Assembly (NCBI GenBank): GCA_012840355.1
Contig: DULN01000011.1
Location: 62,001 to 126,000 of the forward strand
Reading direction: 5' to 3'
DNA: 64,000 bases
Source of the DNA: Clostridiales bacterium
GTDB taxonomy: Bacteria > Bacillota > Clostridia > Oscillospirales > CAG-272
Of this stretch, positions 1-8,152 are shown piece by piece (position 1 is the first letter of the stretch; each line of letters opens with the position of its first letter). Both the position numbers and the translations under genes were made by a program. The notes beneath the pieces were generated by a model, which was not told the DNA's origin, searched no databases, and saw only the letters and a program-made list of their open reading frames with translations.

Positions 1-323
1 CGGCAGCCGAGCGCGCCTACGAGCACCTCGCCGACAAACCGCTCGGGCGTAAAATCGCGATAGGCGGAAAAATCGGCGATTATGACGTCATCGCAGCCCG
101 CCGCGCGCAAAAGCTCGCACTTATAATCAGGCGGGGTAAGCTGCGGAGTCGGGCCTGATTTCGTGCCGCCGTAAAAGGTAAAGGCGACTGTCCTGCAGGA
201 AAGTTTCCCGGCTTCTCGCTTTGCCGCCCCGATTATAGCTTTGTGTCCGATATGCACGCCGTCGAAATTACCTAGTGCGACGGCGGAAGGCGTAATCCCG
301 CCGTCCGGTTTTTGTTGCTCCAT
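1..323 (-). CDS. ribF: Bifunctional riboflavin kinase/FAD synthetase RibF (partial, N-terminal part)
   Basis: The gene runs off the left edge, so only the first 107 residues are visible, read leftward from an ATG at 323. The family makes FMN and FAD: the N-terminal nucleotidyltransferase domain adenylates FMN and the missing C-terminal domain phosphorylates riboflavin. The visible part carries the FAD synthetase signature ALGNFDGVHIGHKAII at residues 16-31, with the nucleotide-binding GxFDGVHxGH pattern, then a stretch ending in DDVIIADFSAYRDFTPERFV that is typical of the family. It lies downstream of ireB on the same strand with about 220 bp between them, so it may have its own promoter. The family call is firm; the kinase half cannot be checked here. 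Confidence 0.9.
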   Translation of the reverse strand, partial: MEQQKPDGGITPSAVALGNFDGVHIGHKAIIGAAKREAGKLSCRTVAFTFYGGTKSGPTPQLTPPDYKCELLRAAGCDDVIIADFSAYRDFTPERFVGEVLVGALGC

Positions 324-540
324 ACGCAGTCAATCGCTTTACAAAGGTATTGAGTCGAAGATTTTGGCTATGATAACACCGGCATATTTGCCCGATAAAG
401 CAAAATTCACGCCGCGCGGGCGGCGTGAAGTATATATAGCCGGCATCCGTCCGGTGAAGAGAGAAAAAGTGTGTCCCGACCGAAATATCAAAAAGCAAAT
501 GCGCGGAAAAAGAGGGACGGCATGTCCGCTATGCTCGGCA

Positions 541-795
541 TTACAGTCCCAAATATGATTTTAAAAGCACGGTTAGGATTTCGTCGCGCTCGACTTTGCG
601 GATCAGGCTGCGCGCATTTTTGTGGTTGGTGATGTACGTCGGGTCTTCCGACAAAAGGTAGCCTACAATATGGTTAATGGGGCTGTACCCCCGCTCGAGC
701 AGAGCGTTGTAAACGCTCGTCAAAATCTGCCTGATCTCAAGCTCTCGCTCGTCCTTGAGAGAGAATGTTATCGTCTTATCGTTTTCCGGCGGCAC
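541..795 (-). CDS. ireB: IreB family regulatory phosphoprotein (UPF0297)
   Basis: Small cytoplasmic protein of about 84 residues with the UPF0297/IreB pattern: [11 protein letters not shown] near the start, [19 protein letters not shown] in the middle and a basic C-terminus ([20 protein letters not shown]). In Enterococcus the family is a phosphorylation target of the IreK Ser/Thr kinase and tunes cephalosporin resistance; that is family knowledge, not visible here. Family members are often next to ruvX (yrrK) and DUF1292 genes, but here the DUF1292 gene is at 26.0 kb. I place the start at the GTG at 795 because AGGGAG lies 6 nt upstream; a GTG at 804 would leave no spacer. It has its own promoter (837-865). 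Confidence 0.85.
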   Translation of the reverse strand: MPPENDKTITFSLKDERELEIRQILTSVYNALLERGYSPINHIVGYLLSEDPTYITNHKNARSLIRKVERDEILTVLLKSYLGL

Positions 796-836
796 ACTTC
801 TCACTCCCTACATAAACCGGAACTACTACTATAGTG

Positions 837-865
837 ATTATAATACACCGCTAGTATTTTTTCAA
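837..865 (-). promoter_or_regulatory. Sigma-A type promoter of ireB
   Basis: On the minus strand TTGAAA (865-860) and TATAAT (842-837) are separated by exactly 17 bp, about 35 bp before the ireB start. It lies in the gap between the mnmA stop and ireB, so ireB can be transcribed independently of the isc-mnmA genes. Confidence 0.75.
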
Positions 866-912
866 TACATTTGCCGCTATTGTCATATTTTTGTAACAAT
901 ACTTACCAAGCG

Positions 913-1998
913 CTAGCCGGCACTTTTTATAAACCCTCCGAAAAGCAGGGCGTCGTCTGAATATGCGACCGCACTTTGCCCGGGCGTGACGGCCCGTGCG
1001 GGGGTATCGAATACAACTTCAGCCTCAAGCCCGCTACCGGCTTCGGTAAAATAAATCTCCGCCGGCACAGGCTTTGCTGCATAGCGGATCCGCACCTCGG
1101 CGCGCAACCTCTCTGGCAGTTTCGCCGGGTCAAGGAGCTGGAAATTAAGGCCTGAAAGCACGGCGCGGCTCATATACTCGCCGCCGGGCGGGGCAAGCGT
1201 CACGGTATTATTTTCGGCGTCAATTGACTTTACATACATCGGCGCCCCAATCGACAGGCCAAGCCCCTTGCGCTGGCCGACGGTATAGTAAGCGATACCG
1301 CGGTGCCTGCCTAGCACATTGCCATGCTCGTCGACAAAATCCCCCTCGCGCGGCTCGTAGCCATAGTTTTCCTTAAGCCAGCTCACATAATCGCCGTCTG
1401 GGATAAAGCATATATCCTCGCTTTCGGCGGAGCTAGCTGCCGAAAGCCCACGGGATCTTGCCAGCTCGCGCAGCTCGGCTTTTTCGCGCCCGCCGAGCGG
1501 CAGAATAAGCATCGAAAGCTGATCTTGCGACAGCCCCCAGAGCGCGTATGACTGGTCCTTTCTATCGCTTGCGGCGCGGCGTATGAAAAACCTCCCGCTG
1601 TCAAAGCCGACAAACGCATAATGCCCGGTTGCGACGTAGTCAAACCCATGCGCGCGGGCGTAATCGCATAGCACGCCGAATTTTACCGCAGGATTGCAAA
1701 ACACACAAGGGTTGGGCGTCCTGCCGCGCATGTACTCCTCGGCGAACGGGCGCATAACATCTGTGCAAAACCGCGCGCGCGCGTCAATCTCGTGCAGCGG
1801 TATGCCAAGCTCGGCGGCAGCACACCGCGCGGCAGCCGTATCGGTGTGCTCGTGCATTATTACCGCGGCGCCCTCGACAACGCAGCCCTCATCGCGCAAT
1901 ATCATCGCCGTGGCGGTGCTGTCAAGCCCGCCGCTCATGCCGACAAGCACCCGCCGACCCCGCGAGGGCCGCGAGGGATCAGTGGCCGCAGTGCTCAC
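913..1998 (-). CDS. mnmA: tRNA-specific 2-thiouridylase MnmA
   Basis: Enzyme that makes the 2-thiouridine at the wobble position of tRNA Lys, Glu and Gln, using persulfide sulfur from a cysteine desulfurase. Visible motifs are the PP-loop GMSGGLDSTATAMI near the N-terminus, the catalytic cysteine in NPCVFCNPAVKFG (about residue 96), the second catalytic cysteine in SEDICFIPDGDY (about residue 197) and YTVGQRKGLGL. The start is uncertain: a GTG at 1998 with GGGGGAG just upstream is chosen, giving 361 residues; a TTG at 2022 or a GTG closer to the PP-loop are alternatives. The chosen start overlaps the end of iscU by 20 bp, which suggests translational coupling. The upstream desulfurase and scaffold genes would supply its sulfur. 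Confidence 0.92.
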   Translation of the reverse strand: MSTAATDPSRPSRGRRVLVGMSGGLDSTATAMILRDEGCVVEGAAVIMHEHTDTAAARCAAAELGIPLHEIDARARFCTDVMRPFAEEYMRGRTPNPCVFCNPAVKFGVLCDYARAHGFDYVATGHYAFVGFDSGRFFIRRAASDRKDQSYALWGLSQDQLSMLILPLGGREKAELRELARSRGLSAASSAESEDICFIPDGDYVSWLKENYGYEPREGDFVDEHGNVLGRHRGIAYYTVGQRKGLGLSIGAPMYVKSIDAENNTVTLAPPGGEYMSRAVLSGLNFQLLDPAKLPERLRAEVRIRYAAKPVPAEIYFTEAGSGLEAEVVFDTPARAVTPGQSAVAYSDDALLFGGFIKSAG

Positions 1999-2416
1999 AG
2001 TCTCCCCCGCAGCCGAGGTCAAAGTCGATCTCGCGGCCTTGTTTGCGGTAGTAATCGGCTATAGCCGCCTTTACAGCCTCCTCGGCGAGCACCGAACAGT
2101 GGATTTTCGCCGGGGGCAGCCCGTCCAGCGCCTCGATTACCGCTTTATTTGTAAGCTGCAGCGCCTCTTTAATGGTCTTGCCCTTTATAAGCTCGGTTGC
2201 CATCGACGAGGTCGCGATAGCCGCGCCGCAGCCGAATGTCTTAAACTTCACGTCGGTGATAGTTTCGGTCTCTTTATCTATCTTGAGGTACATCTTCATT
2301 ATATCGCCGCAGACCGCATTGCCCACCTCTCCGACCGCGTCGGCGTCGGGTATCTCGCCCACGTTGCGTGGGTTTGCGAAATGATCCATAACTTTCTGGC
2401 TATAGAGCATTGCCAT
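1979..2416 (-). CDS. iscU: Fe-S cluster assembly scaffold IscU/NifU N-domain type
   Basis: Scaffold of 145 residues on which [2Fe-2S]/[4Fe-4S] clusters are built with sulfur from the adjacent desulfurase. The three cluster-binding cysteines are visible in GNAVCGDIMKM, FKTFGCGAAIATSSM and PPAKIHCSVLAEEA, with the conserved Asp after the first cysteine. The N-terminus (SQKVMDHFANPRNVG) is typical. Unlike E. coli IscU it ends in an extra cysteine-rich tail, DLGCGGDCEHCGH, which may bind metal or an additional cluster; the coding of this tail overlaps the mnmA start region. The gene follows the desulfurase by about 45 bp and is in the same transcription unit. Confidence 0.93.
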   Translation of the reverse strand: MAMLYSQKVMDHFANPRNVGEIPDADAVGEVGNAVCGDIMKMYLKIDKETETITDVKFKTFGCGAAIATSSMATELIKGKTIKEALQLTNKAVIEALDGLPPAKIHCSVLAEEAVKAAIADYYRKQGREIDFDLGCGGDCEHCGH

Positions 2417-2461
2417 GGGATGTGTTTTCTCCTTTGTATTAAACTAAAGTTATGCGGCAAA

Positions 2462-3664
2462 TTAAACTTTGAATATCTTTTCGCCGCGCATAAACTCCTC
2501 GTAAAGCGGGCTCATCGCACGCAGCCGCTCGACAAGCGGCGGCAGCTTTTCAAGTATATAGTCGACGTCTTCGTCGGTATTCTCGTGCGAGAGCGAGAGC
2601 CGCAGCGAGCCGTGCGCCTTCTCATGCGGCAGCCCTATCGCGAGCAGCACATGCGAAGGCTCAAGCGACGCTGTCGAGCAAGCCGAGCCGGTCGACGCGC
2701 AGATGCCCACGCTGTCAAGCAGCAGCACAAGGCTTTCGCCTTCGATAAACTCGAACGCTACGTTGACGTTGCCGGGCAGCCTCTTCTCCCTCGAGCCGTT
2801 AAGGCGCGAGTAGGGGATGGTGGAAAGAATCCCGTCTATCAGCCGGTCGCGCAGCGCTCTTACACGCTCAAGCTCGGGGATGCGGGCGAATGCAATCTCA
2901 AGCGCGCGCGCAAGCCCGACGATGTAAGGAACGTTTTCGGTGCCTGCACGGCGCCCACGCTCCTGCCCGCCGCCGTCGATAAGATTCTTTATGCGCGTGC
3001 CAGCTTTGATATACAGCGCGCCGATGCCTTTCGGGGCGTTGATTTTATGGCCCGAAAGCGCAAGCATGTCGACGCCAAGCTCGGCGACGTTGACCGGTAT
3101 ATGGCCTACCGCTTGGACGGCGTCGGTGAAAAACGGTATCTTCCGCTCGTGCGCAATAGCGGCGAGCTCTTTTATCGGCTGGATTGTGCCAATCTCGTTG
3201 TTCGCGTACATTATAGCCGCAAGCACCGTGTCGGGGCGCAACGCTTTTCTAAACTCGTCGGGGTCGACAATTCCTTCGCTGTCGACGGGGAGGTATGTTA
3301 CCTCAAATCCCTCCTTCTCAAGCGCCTCGCAGGTGTGGAGCACTGCGTGGTGTTCGATTTTGGAGGTCACAATATGGCGCCCTTTCGCCATGTTCGCGCG
3401 CGCAGCGCCTTTTATGGCCCAGTTGTCCGCCTCGGAGCCAGAGGCGGTAAAGTATATCTCATTTGGCTTTGCGCCGAGCAGCCCCGCGATTTTCGCTCGC
3501 GCGTCCTCAACGGCCGAGGCGGCTTCGCGGGCGACAGAGTAGAGGCTCGACGGGTTGCCGTATTTTTCTTTAAGGAAGGGAAGCATCGCCTCGAGCACTT
3601 CGGGCGATACCGGCGTTGTTGCGGCATTGTCGGCATAAACGAACCTTGCCGTCTTTTCGCTCAT
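2462..3664 (-). CDS. Cysteine desulfurase, IscS/NifS family
   Basis: PLP enzyme that turns cysteine into alanine and a protein-bound persulfide for Fe-S assembly (IscU downstream) and tRNA thiolation (MnmA). It begins [19 protein letters not shown] after a few residues and carries the PLP lysine in [15 protein letters not shown] (about residue 205) and the sulfur-accepting cysteine loop [13 protein letters not shown] (about residue 328). Length is 400 residues, normal for the family. The ATG at 3664 is preceded by GGAGAT. First gene of a nifS-iscU-mnmA unit read from the promoter at 3717-3745. No IscR regulator gene is adjacent. Confidence 0.93.
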   Translation of the reverse strand: MSEKTARFVYADNAATTPVSPEVLEAMLPFLKEKYGNPSSLYSVAREAASAVEDARAKIAGLLGAKPNEIYFTASGSEADNWAIKGAARANMAKGRHIVTSKIEHHAVLHTCEALEKEGFEVTYLPVDSEGIVDPDEFRKALRPDTVLAAIMYANNEIGTIQPIKELAAIAHERKIPFFTDAVQAVGHIPVNVAELGVDMLALSGHKINAPKGIGALYIKAGTRIKNLIDGGGQERGRRAGTENVPYIVGLARALEIAFARIPELERVRALRDRLIDGILSTIPYSRLNGSREKRLPGNVNVAFEFIEGESLVLLLDSVGICASTGSACSTASLEPSHVLLAIGLPHEKAHGSLRLSLSHENTDEDVDYILEKLPPLVERLRAMSPLYEEFMRGEKIFKV

Positions 3665-3716
3665 ATCAATTCATCTCCGTGTTACCATTATATTTCCGAT
3701 TTTCGACCGCGATTAT

Positions 3717-3745
3717 ATTGTATACTATTTTAGTGCACATTTCAA
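3717..3745 (-). promoter_or_regulatory. Promoter of the desulfurase-iscU-mnmA unit
   Basis: Minus-strand TTGAAA (3745-3740) and TACAAT (3722-3717) with a 17-bp spacer, about 50 bp before the desulfurase ATG. A similar ATTGTATAC string recurs at about 3774-3782 within ATTGT-ATAC-ACAAT, an imperfect dyad between the divergent genes that could be an operator; this is inference. Confidence 0.7.
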
Positions 3746-3877
3746 ATACACTTATAAGATGATTTGTAAACATATTGTATACACAATAGCGCAATCAATT
3801 CACAGATGAATTAAAACTTGCAAAATATGGGAGGTAGCCTTATAATAGTGACAGGCAAAAGCAAGGAGGATGAATGC

Positions 3878-4855
3878 ATGAAAATAGGGATAATGGGGCT
3901 CGGCAGGATTTCGCATAAAATGGCGGACGCGATAAACAAAACTGAGGTCGCCGAGCTTTGGGCTGCCGGCTCGCGCGACATAAAGAAAGCGGAGGCTTTC
4001 GCAGCCCAGCATGGCGCAAAGCGCGCGTATGGCAGCTACGAGGAGCTTTGCGCCGATCCCGAGCTTGAGGCGGTCTATATAAGCACGCCGCACGGTCGCC
4101 ATTATGAGGATGTGATGCTCGCGCTGCGGCATGGCAAGCATGTGTTGGTTGAAAAGTCGATGACGATAAACGCGCGGTTTGCAAAAGAGATGGCGGATGA
4201 AGCCCGCTCGAGAGGGCTATTGCTCGCTGAGGCGATGTGGACTCGCTATATACCGGTAAACCGCAAGATTGTAGATTGGATCGCAGCCGGGCGCATCGGA
4301 GAGGTAAGGAGCGTCACCGCGACGATAGGCTTTGTCGCCGCGCCCGATTTTTCGCACAGGCTGCTAAACCTCGAGCTTGGCGGCGGCGCGCTGCTTGACG
4401 TGGGCATATACGCTCTCGAGTATATACTAATGGCGTACCGCGGCGAGCGGCCGAAGCGCGTCGCGGCGGTCGGAAAGCTCTTTTACAACGGCGCCGACGC
4501 CAACGTTTCGGCGTCGCTCGAGTTTAGCACCGGCACCGCGCAGTTTACATGCGCGCTCGACACGAGCCTGCCGACCACGGCGGCAATATATGGCACGCAA
4601 GGCTCCATTGAAATCCCCGGCACGTTCATATCGCCGGGCAAAGCGGTGCTGCACGCAAAGTCGGGCGACGAGACGGTGGAAATAGACCCCGGCGAAAACG
4701 GGTTTGTTCATGAGCTTGCGGCATTCATGCGCGGGGTAAAAGAAGGGAAACTTGAGCTTCTGGAGCTGCCTGTGTGGGAGAGCGTGCTCGCGGCGGAGAT
4801 AAATGATGAAATCAAAAGCCAAATCGGGCTCGTCTACCCGCAGGATAATCAATAA
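3878..4855 (+). CDS. Gfo/Idh/MocA family NAD(P)-dependent oxidoreductase
   Basis: Cytoplasmic dehydrogenase of 325 residues acting on a sugar, inositol or related polyol; the substrate cannot be read from the sequence. The N-terminal Rossmann fold starts KIGIMGLGRISHKMADAI, and the family motif HGKHVLVEKSMTIN (about residues 85-98, with the conserved EK dyad) is clear, followed by the C-terminal alpha/beta domain. LAEAMWTRYIPV resembles dihydrodiol/xylose dehydrogenase-type members. The start is the ATG at 3878 because AAGGAGGA sits 7 nt upstream; the frame is open to 3818 without a comparable ribosome site. Stands alone, divergent from the desulfurase operon. A second family member is at 34.7 kb. 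Confidence 0.88.
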   Translation: MKIGIMGLGRISHKMADAINKTEVAELWAAGSRDIKKAEAFAAQHGAKRAYGSYEELCADPELEAVYISTPHGRHYEDVMLALRHGKHVLVEKSMTINARFAKEMADEARSRGLLLAEAMWTRYIPVNRKIVDWIAAGRIGEVRSVTATIGFVAAPDFSHRLLNLELGGGALLDVGIYALEYILMAYRGERPKRVAAVGKLFYNGADANVSASLEFSTGTAQFTCALDTSLPTTAAIYGTQGSIEIPGTFISPGKAVLHAKSGDETVEIDPGENGFVHELAAFMRGVKEGKLELLELPVWESVLAAEINDEIKSQIGLVYPQDNQ

Positions 4856-4924
4856 AAATCGGGCTGACCTATTAATTAGGCTTTCCTGCAAGCGAAAAAA
4901 TTTTAACTTTTTACTAAGTTTCAC

Positions 4925-4953
4925 TTGACAAACGGCTCCCTACCGTGTATGAT
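4925..4953 (+). promoter_or_regulatory. Consensus promoter of the XRE-ImmA pair
   Basis: TTGACA (4925-4930), 17-bp spacer, TATGAT (4948-4953). The -35 box directly abuts a TTTCAC half-site at 4919-4924 and the predicted transcription start falls just before the inverted repeats at 4961-4988, so repressor binding there would block the polymerase. Confidence 0.8.
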
Positions 4954-4960
4954 GAAGTCA

Positions 4961-4988
4961 GTGAAAATTCATTTCACCGCACGTGAAA
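4961..4988 (+). promoter_or_regulatory. Overlapping inverted-repeat operator (GTGAAA/TTTCAC)
   Basis: GTGAAA (4961-4966), 5 nt, TTTCAC (4972-4977), 5 nt, GTGAAA (4983-4988). The middle half-site can pair with either neighbour, so there are two overlapping perfect 6-bp dyads with 5-bp centres; the outer half-sites are 22 bp apart, about two helical turns. A fourth half-site TTTCAC at 4919-4924 touches the -35 box. This is the arrangement expected of an autoregulated XRE repressor. That the downstream protein binds it is inference. Confidence 0.7.
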
Positions 4989-5010
4989 CATACGGGTAAG
5001 GAGCGCGGTT

Positions 5011-5421
5011 ATGATGAAGTTCGGGGAAAAACTTAAGCAGGCAAGGCTCAGAGCGAAGCTTACGCAGGAACAGCTCGCGCAAGCCGTCGAGGTAACAAAG
5101 CGCACGATAATAAATTACGAAACCGGCAAGCGCTATCCACGCGATAGGGGAATGTATTATAAGTTGGCCCAGGTGCTGGGCGTGGACGTCAACTACCTGC
5201 TCACGGAAGACGAGGAGTTTATCACCGATGCCGCCTCGAAATACGGCTCGAAAGGCGAAGCGGAGGCGCGGGAGCTGCTCGAGCGCAGCGCGGCGCTGTT
5301 TGCCGGCGGCGAGCTGAGCGACGAGGACAAGCTCGCGTTTGTGCATGAGATCCAGCAGCTGTACCTTGAGTCGAAGGAAATCGCAAAAAAATTTGCGCCA
5401 AAGAGGCGCAAGACGATGTAG
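5011..5421 (+). CDS. XRE-family (Cro/CI-like) transcriptional regulator
   Basis: 136-residue DNA-binding protein. Residues 4-62 form a classical HTH_3 domain (GEKLKQARLRAKLTQEQLAQ, then the recognition helix TKRTIINYETGKRYP and DVNYLL at the end of the domain). The rest is charged and helical, probably for dimerisation, ending in a basic KRRKTM tail. The ATG at 5011 is preceded by AAGGAG 7 nt upstream. It is followed 44 bp later by an ImmA/IrrE-type protease gene, a pairing in which the protease is known to cleave or relieve the repressor. The tandem dyads in its own leader point to autoregulation. No phage genes are nearby, so this looks like a chromosomal stress or metabolic switch. Confidence 0.85.
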   Translation: MMKFGEKLKQARLRAKLTQEQLAQAVEVTKRTIINYETGKRYPRDRGMYYKLAQVLGVDVNYLLTEDEEFITDAASKYGSKGEAEARELLERSAALFAGGELSDEDKLAFVHEIQQLYLESKEIAKKFAPKRRKTM

Positions 5422-5465
5422 TGTAGACGGCGGCGGGAAATCCGCCGGCGCGGGAGGAGCTTGCT

Positions 5466-5978
5466 TTGGCTTATAGGTATATAAAAAACGAGGTCGAACG
5501 CGTTGCGGAGAAATGCGGAACGCGCGACCCCGTGGCTTTGATACGCGAGAGCGGAGTGATTTTAAGGTACAGTGACCGCTATATTGTGCTGAAGGGCTAT
5601 TATTTCCACTCGGCTCGCAGCCACTTTATAGTTATAAACTCGAAGCTGCCGCGCGAGGAGAAGCGGATTGTGGCGGCGCACGAGTTTGCGCATTTCATGT
5701 TGCACCGCGAGCAGGCGAGGCACGGCCCGATCCACGACACGATGATGTTTTCGGTCAGCTCGAGGATGGAGTACGAGGCGAATTTGTTTTGCGCGGAGCT
5801 GCTGCTCACCGACGACGAGGTATGGGCTGCGGCAAATGATGTTGAGGGCGACTTTTTTGCGATGAGCAAAGCTCTCGGCGTGATGCCTGAGCTGCTTTTA
5901 TTCAAGCTGCACGGCATGAACGAGCGCGGCGGCAGGTTTGTTTTACCGCTTTCGCTCAACAGCGGGTTTTTAAAGTGA
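5466..5978 (+). CDS. ImmA/IrrE family zinc metallopeptidase
   Basis: 170-residue protein of the family that cleaves or inactivates XRE repressors (ImmA with ImmR in ICEBs1; IrrE with DdrO in Deinococcus). The zinc motif HEFAH is in VAAHEFAHFMLHRE (about residues 75-88), and MEYEANLFCAELLL supplies the downstream glutamate ligand and the typical helix of the family. The start is a TTG at 5466 after GGGAGGAGC; this is an unusual start codon but no ATG gives the conserved N-terminus. It shares a transcript with the XRE gene and is closed by the terminator at 6033-6072. The inducing signal is unknown. Confidence 0.87.
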   Translation: MAYRYIKNEVERVAEKCGTRDPVALIRESGVILRYSDRYIVLKGYYFHSARSHFIVINSKLPREEKRIVAAHEFAHFMLHREQARHGPIHDTMMFSVSSRMEYEANLFCAELLLTDDEVWAAANDVEGDFFAMSKALGVMPELLLFKLHGMNERGGRFVLPLSLNSGFLK

Positions 5979-6032
5979 GCGCGGCATTTCCCGGGAAATG
6001 TTGGGCGGGAATATCACCCAAATTATAGTTTT

Positions 6033-6072
6033 ACGCTCCCGTTTGGCAATCTGCTATACGGGAGCGTTTTTT
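6033..6072 (+). terminator. Intrinsic terminator of the XRE-ImmA operon
   Basis: ACGCTCCCGT (6033-6042) pairs perfectly with ACGGGAGCGT (6058-6067) across a 15-nt loop, followed by a T run to 6072. It sits about 55 bp after the peptidase stop codon. Confidence 0.85.
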
Positions 6073-6155
6073 AAATATAAGTAGAGGTGTACCGGTTCGG
6101 TTATTCACCCGTGTGCTCGCCCAAGCCGCCCGAGGGTAAAAGTTTCCCCACTTTA

Positions 6156-8087
6156 TTACTTCAGCATCTCCTGCCCGCCGGTGACGGGGAGCGCTTGGCC
6201 GGTTTCGTATTCCTGCTCGATTATGTATGCGATAGCGCGCGCAACGTCGATAACGCGGCACCCGCGCCCCAGCGGCACTTTAGACTCGTAGAATTTGCGC
6301 ACGTCGTCAACGGTTTTAGCACCCGGCACCTTGCCTGCCCGCAGGTATTGAACCAGCAACCCTTTTTCAGGGTCGGTCCACAGCGGCCCTTCAAGAAAGT
6401 TGCCCGGGCACACCGCGTTGACTTTTATTTTATAAGGCGCAAGCTCAAGCGCAAAGCTTTGCGTCAGGCCAATCCCGCCGAACTTGCTGCCGGCATATGC
6501 GAAATTCTTGTTGCTGCCCGAAAGGCCGGACTTCGAGTTCACCTCGATGATATCGAAGAACCTCTCAGGGTCAAAGCCGTGCGCCAGCTTCATAACAGCC
6601 GACGCATATTTGGCGCAGAGGAAATACGCCGTGTAGTTGACGTCGGTCACAAGTCTGAATGTATCGAGCGTCATCTCGTCAAGCGAGCCAGCGCGAACAA
6701 TACCGGCGTTGTTAATAAACACGTCGATGCCGCCCCAGCGCAGCACGACTTCGCTAACCATGTTTTTCACCGACTGCTCGTCGGCGACATTGCAGTGTAT
6801 CGCAACCGCAGGCGAGGTTTTGCTTATCTCTACAGCCGCGTCCTTTGCGCCCTCATAGTTTAGGTCGGCGATTGCCACATATGCGCCTTCTGCCGCTAAA
6901 AATTCGGCAATCCCGCGCCCGAACCCCTGCGCGCCGCCGGTAACGACGGCGATTTTGCCCTCAAACCGTTTCCTTTGCGACGAGCCTTCCGCCACTTTCG
7001 CGCGGTAGCTTTCGACCTCCCAGCGAACGATGAAATCAATAAGCCACCCCGACATCGGGTGCACGCCGCCAAAGTAGCGCGCGTAATACGCCGCGCGCAC
7101 GCCGTCACGCCACAGCGCCAGCGCGGTGTCCGCCTCTTTTGCGCTTTTGCCGCACCCGAAAACGCCCATCCCCGGCACAACCACAATCCTCGGCGCGCAG
7201 CCATGCTCTGCGGCGTACGCATCAAAATCTTTCGCCAGCGAGACGGGGGAGGTGACAAGCGGCCACGCGCGCGTGTAAACAATATGGTCGGGCGTAAGCG
7301 GCTTTGTCGCCGGGTCAAACTCAAGCAGCGCGCGGCTCCGCGAAAACACCACGCAGAGGTTATACCTATACCTTAGCTCGACCGCTACCGCAATCGCGTC
7401 GGTGACTTTGAATTCCTCGCATTCCTCGCGCAACTCGGCAAAATCCGGCTCGCATACAACGCGCTCGCGCAGTTTGCCCATTACATGCTCGACCAGCGCG
7501 TCAATCTCATCGGTGGTATCGGCCGCGAAGAACACGCCGTGGTTTTGCAAAAAGACAAGCTTGGGGAACCCGCAATGCGTTTTTTCATGCTCGGCGCAAA
7601 CCTTTTTGCACAGCGACGCGAGCGTATAGCCGGGCTTGCACTCGGGTATCCAAACAGCATCGGGGAAAAGCTCAGCGCAAATCCGCTCGCCGTCCGCTCC
7701 GCAGGTCAACCCGTTGACAAGCGCCGGGTGCACATGCAGCACGTATGCGTATGGGAAAAGGTCGTGTAGCAGTGCCTCGACCGACGGCCTGCGCGTCTCG
7801 CCCTCGGCGCGCGCCGCCATCATGTCGGCGAGCACCTCCGCCTCGCGCGCGTCGTCGTCCTCTGGGTAAGTTTTGCCCCAGATAGAGGCGAGCCGTTCGC
7901 GGCGCATGACGACGAAATCATCTGGCAATATATTTGCGAGCGATGTTCCAGAGCCTTTTACATAAAGAATATTTTCAGTTTTATACGAGGTGTTGCCGCC
8001 CCCGGCAAGCACAAAATCGGGATTTTTGCCGTATTTTTGCGACATGCCCGCAAGCGCCTGGAGCCTGCTTGCCAATGCAGCATCCAT
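6156..8087 (-). CDS. Bifunctional class II aldolase / short-chain dehydrogenase fusion
   Basis: 643-residue two-domain enzyme. Residues 1-360 are a class II (zinc) sugar-phosphate aldolase: the GGGNTSYKT phosphate-binding loop, zinc histidines in LHVHPALVNG (about 116) and FLQNHGVFFAAD (about 179). Residues 375-643 are an SDR: TGGAQGFGRGIA cofactor loop, INNAG, and catalytic YAGSK (about 529). This fold pair is known from rhamnulose-1-phosphate aldolase/lactaldehyde dehydrogenase fusions (RhaD-RhaE type) and relatives on other sugars, so the enzyme probably splits a ketose phosphate and oxidises or reduces a product. The ATG at 8087 follows GGGTGG. It lies 65 bp behind the zinc dehydrogenase, likely one sugar-catabolic operon. 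The actual substrate is not readable. Confidence 0.88.
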   Translation of the reverse strand: MDAALASRLQALAGMSQKYGKNPDFVLAGGGNTSYKTENILYVKGSGTSLANILPDDFVVMRRERLASIWGKTYPEDDDAREAEVLADMMAARAEGETRRPSVEALLHDLFPYAYVLHVHPALVNGLTCGADGERICAELFPDAVWIPECKPGYTLASLCKKVCAEHEKTHCGFPKLVFLQNHGVFFAADTTDEIDALVEHVMGKLRERVVCEPDFAELREECEEFKVTDAIAVAVELRYRYNLCVVFSRSRALLEFDPATKPLTPDHIVYTRAWPLVTSPVSLAKDFDAYAAEHGCAPRIVVVPGMGVFGCGKSAKEADTALALWRDGVRAAYYARYFGGVHPMSGWLIDFIVRWEVESYRAKVAEGSSQRKRFEGKIAVVTGGAQGFGRGIAEFLAAEGAYVAIADLNYEGAKDAAVEISKTSPAVAIHCNVADEQSVKNMVSEVVLRWGGIDVFINNAGIVRAGSLDEMTLDTFRLVTDVNYTAYFLCAKYASAVMKLAHGFDPERFFDIIEVNSKSGLSGSNKNFAYAGSKFGGIGLTQSFALELAPYKIKVNAVCPGNFLEGPLWTDPEKGLLVQYLRAGKVPGAKTVDDVRKFYESKVPLGRGCRVIDVARAIAYIIEQEYETGQALPVTGGQEMLK

Positions 8088-8152
8088 ACATATCCACCCT
8101 TTCACAGCATGGTTTGCAGCCCGAAGCCTATACCCCGGGCTGCAAAACTAAT

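Noticed and set aside
1694..3733. Long open frame of 679 codons on the plus strand opposite the isc-mnmA genes
   Set aside because: It is antisense to three recognisable genes, its residues are composition-driven and it matches no family; GC-rich antisense frames are common here.
5011..5978. Prophage or ICE around the XRE-ImmA genes
   Set aside because: No integrase, structural or conjugation genes occur on either side; flanks are metabolic genes.
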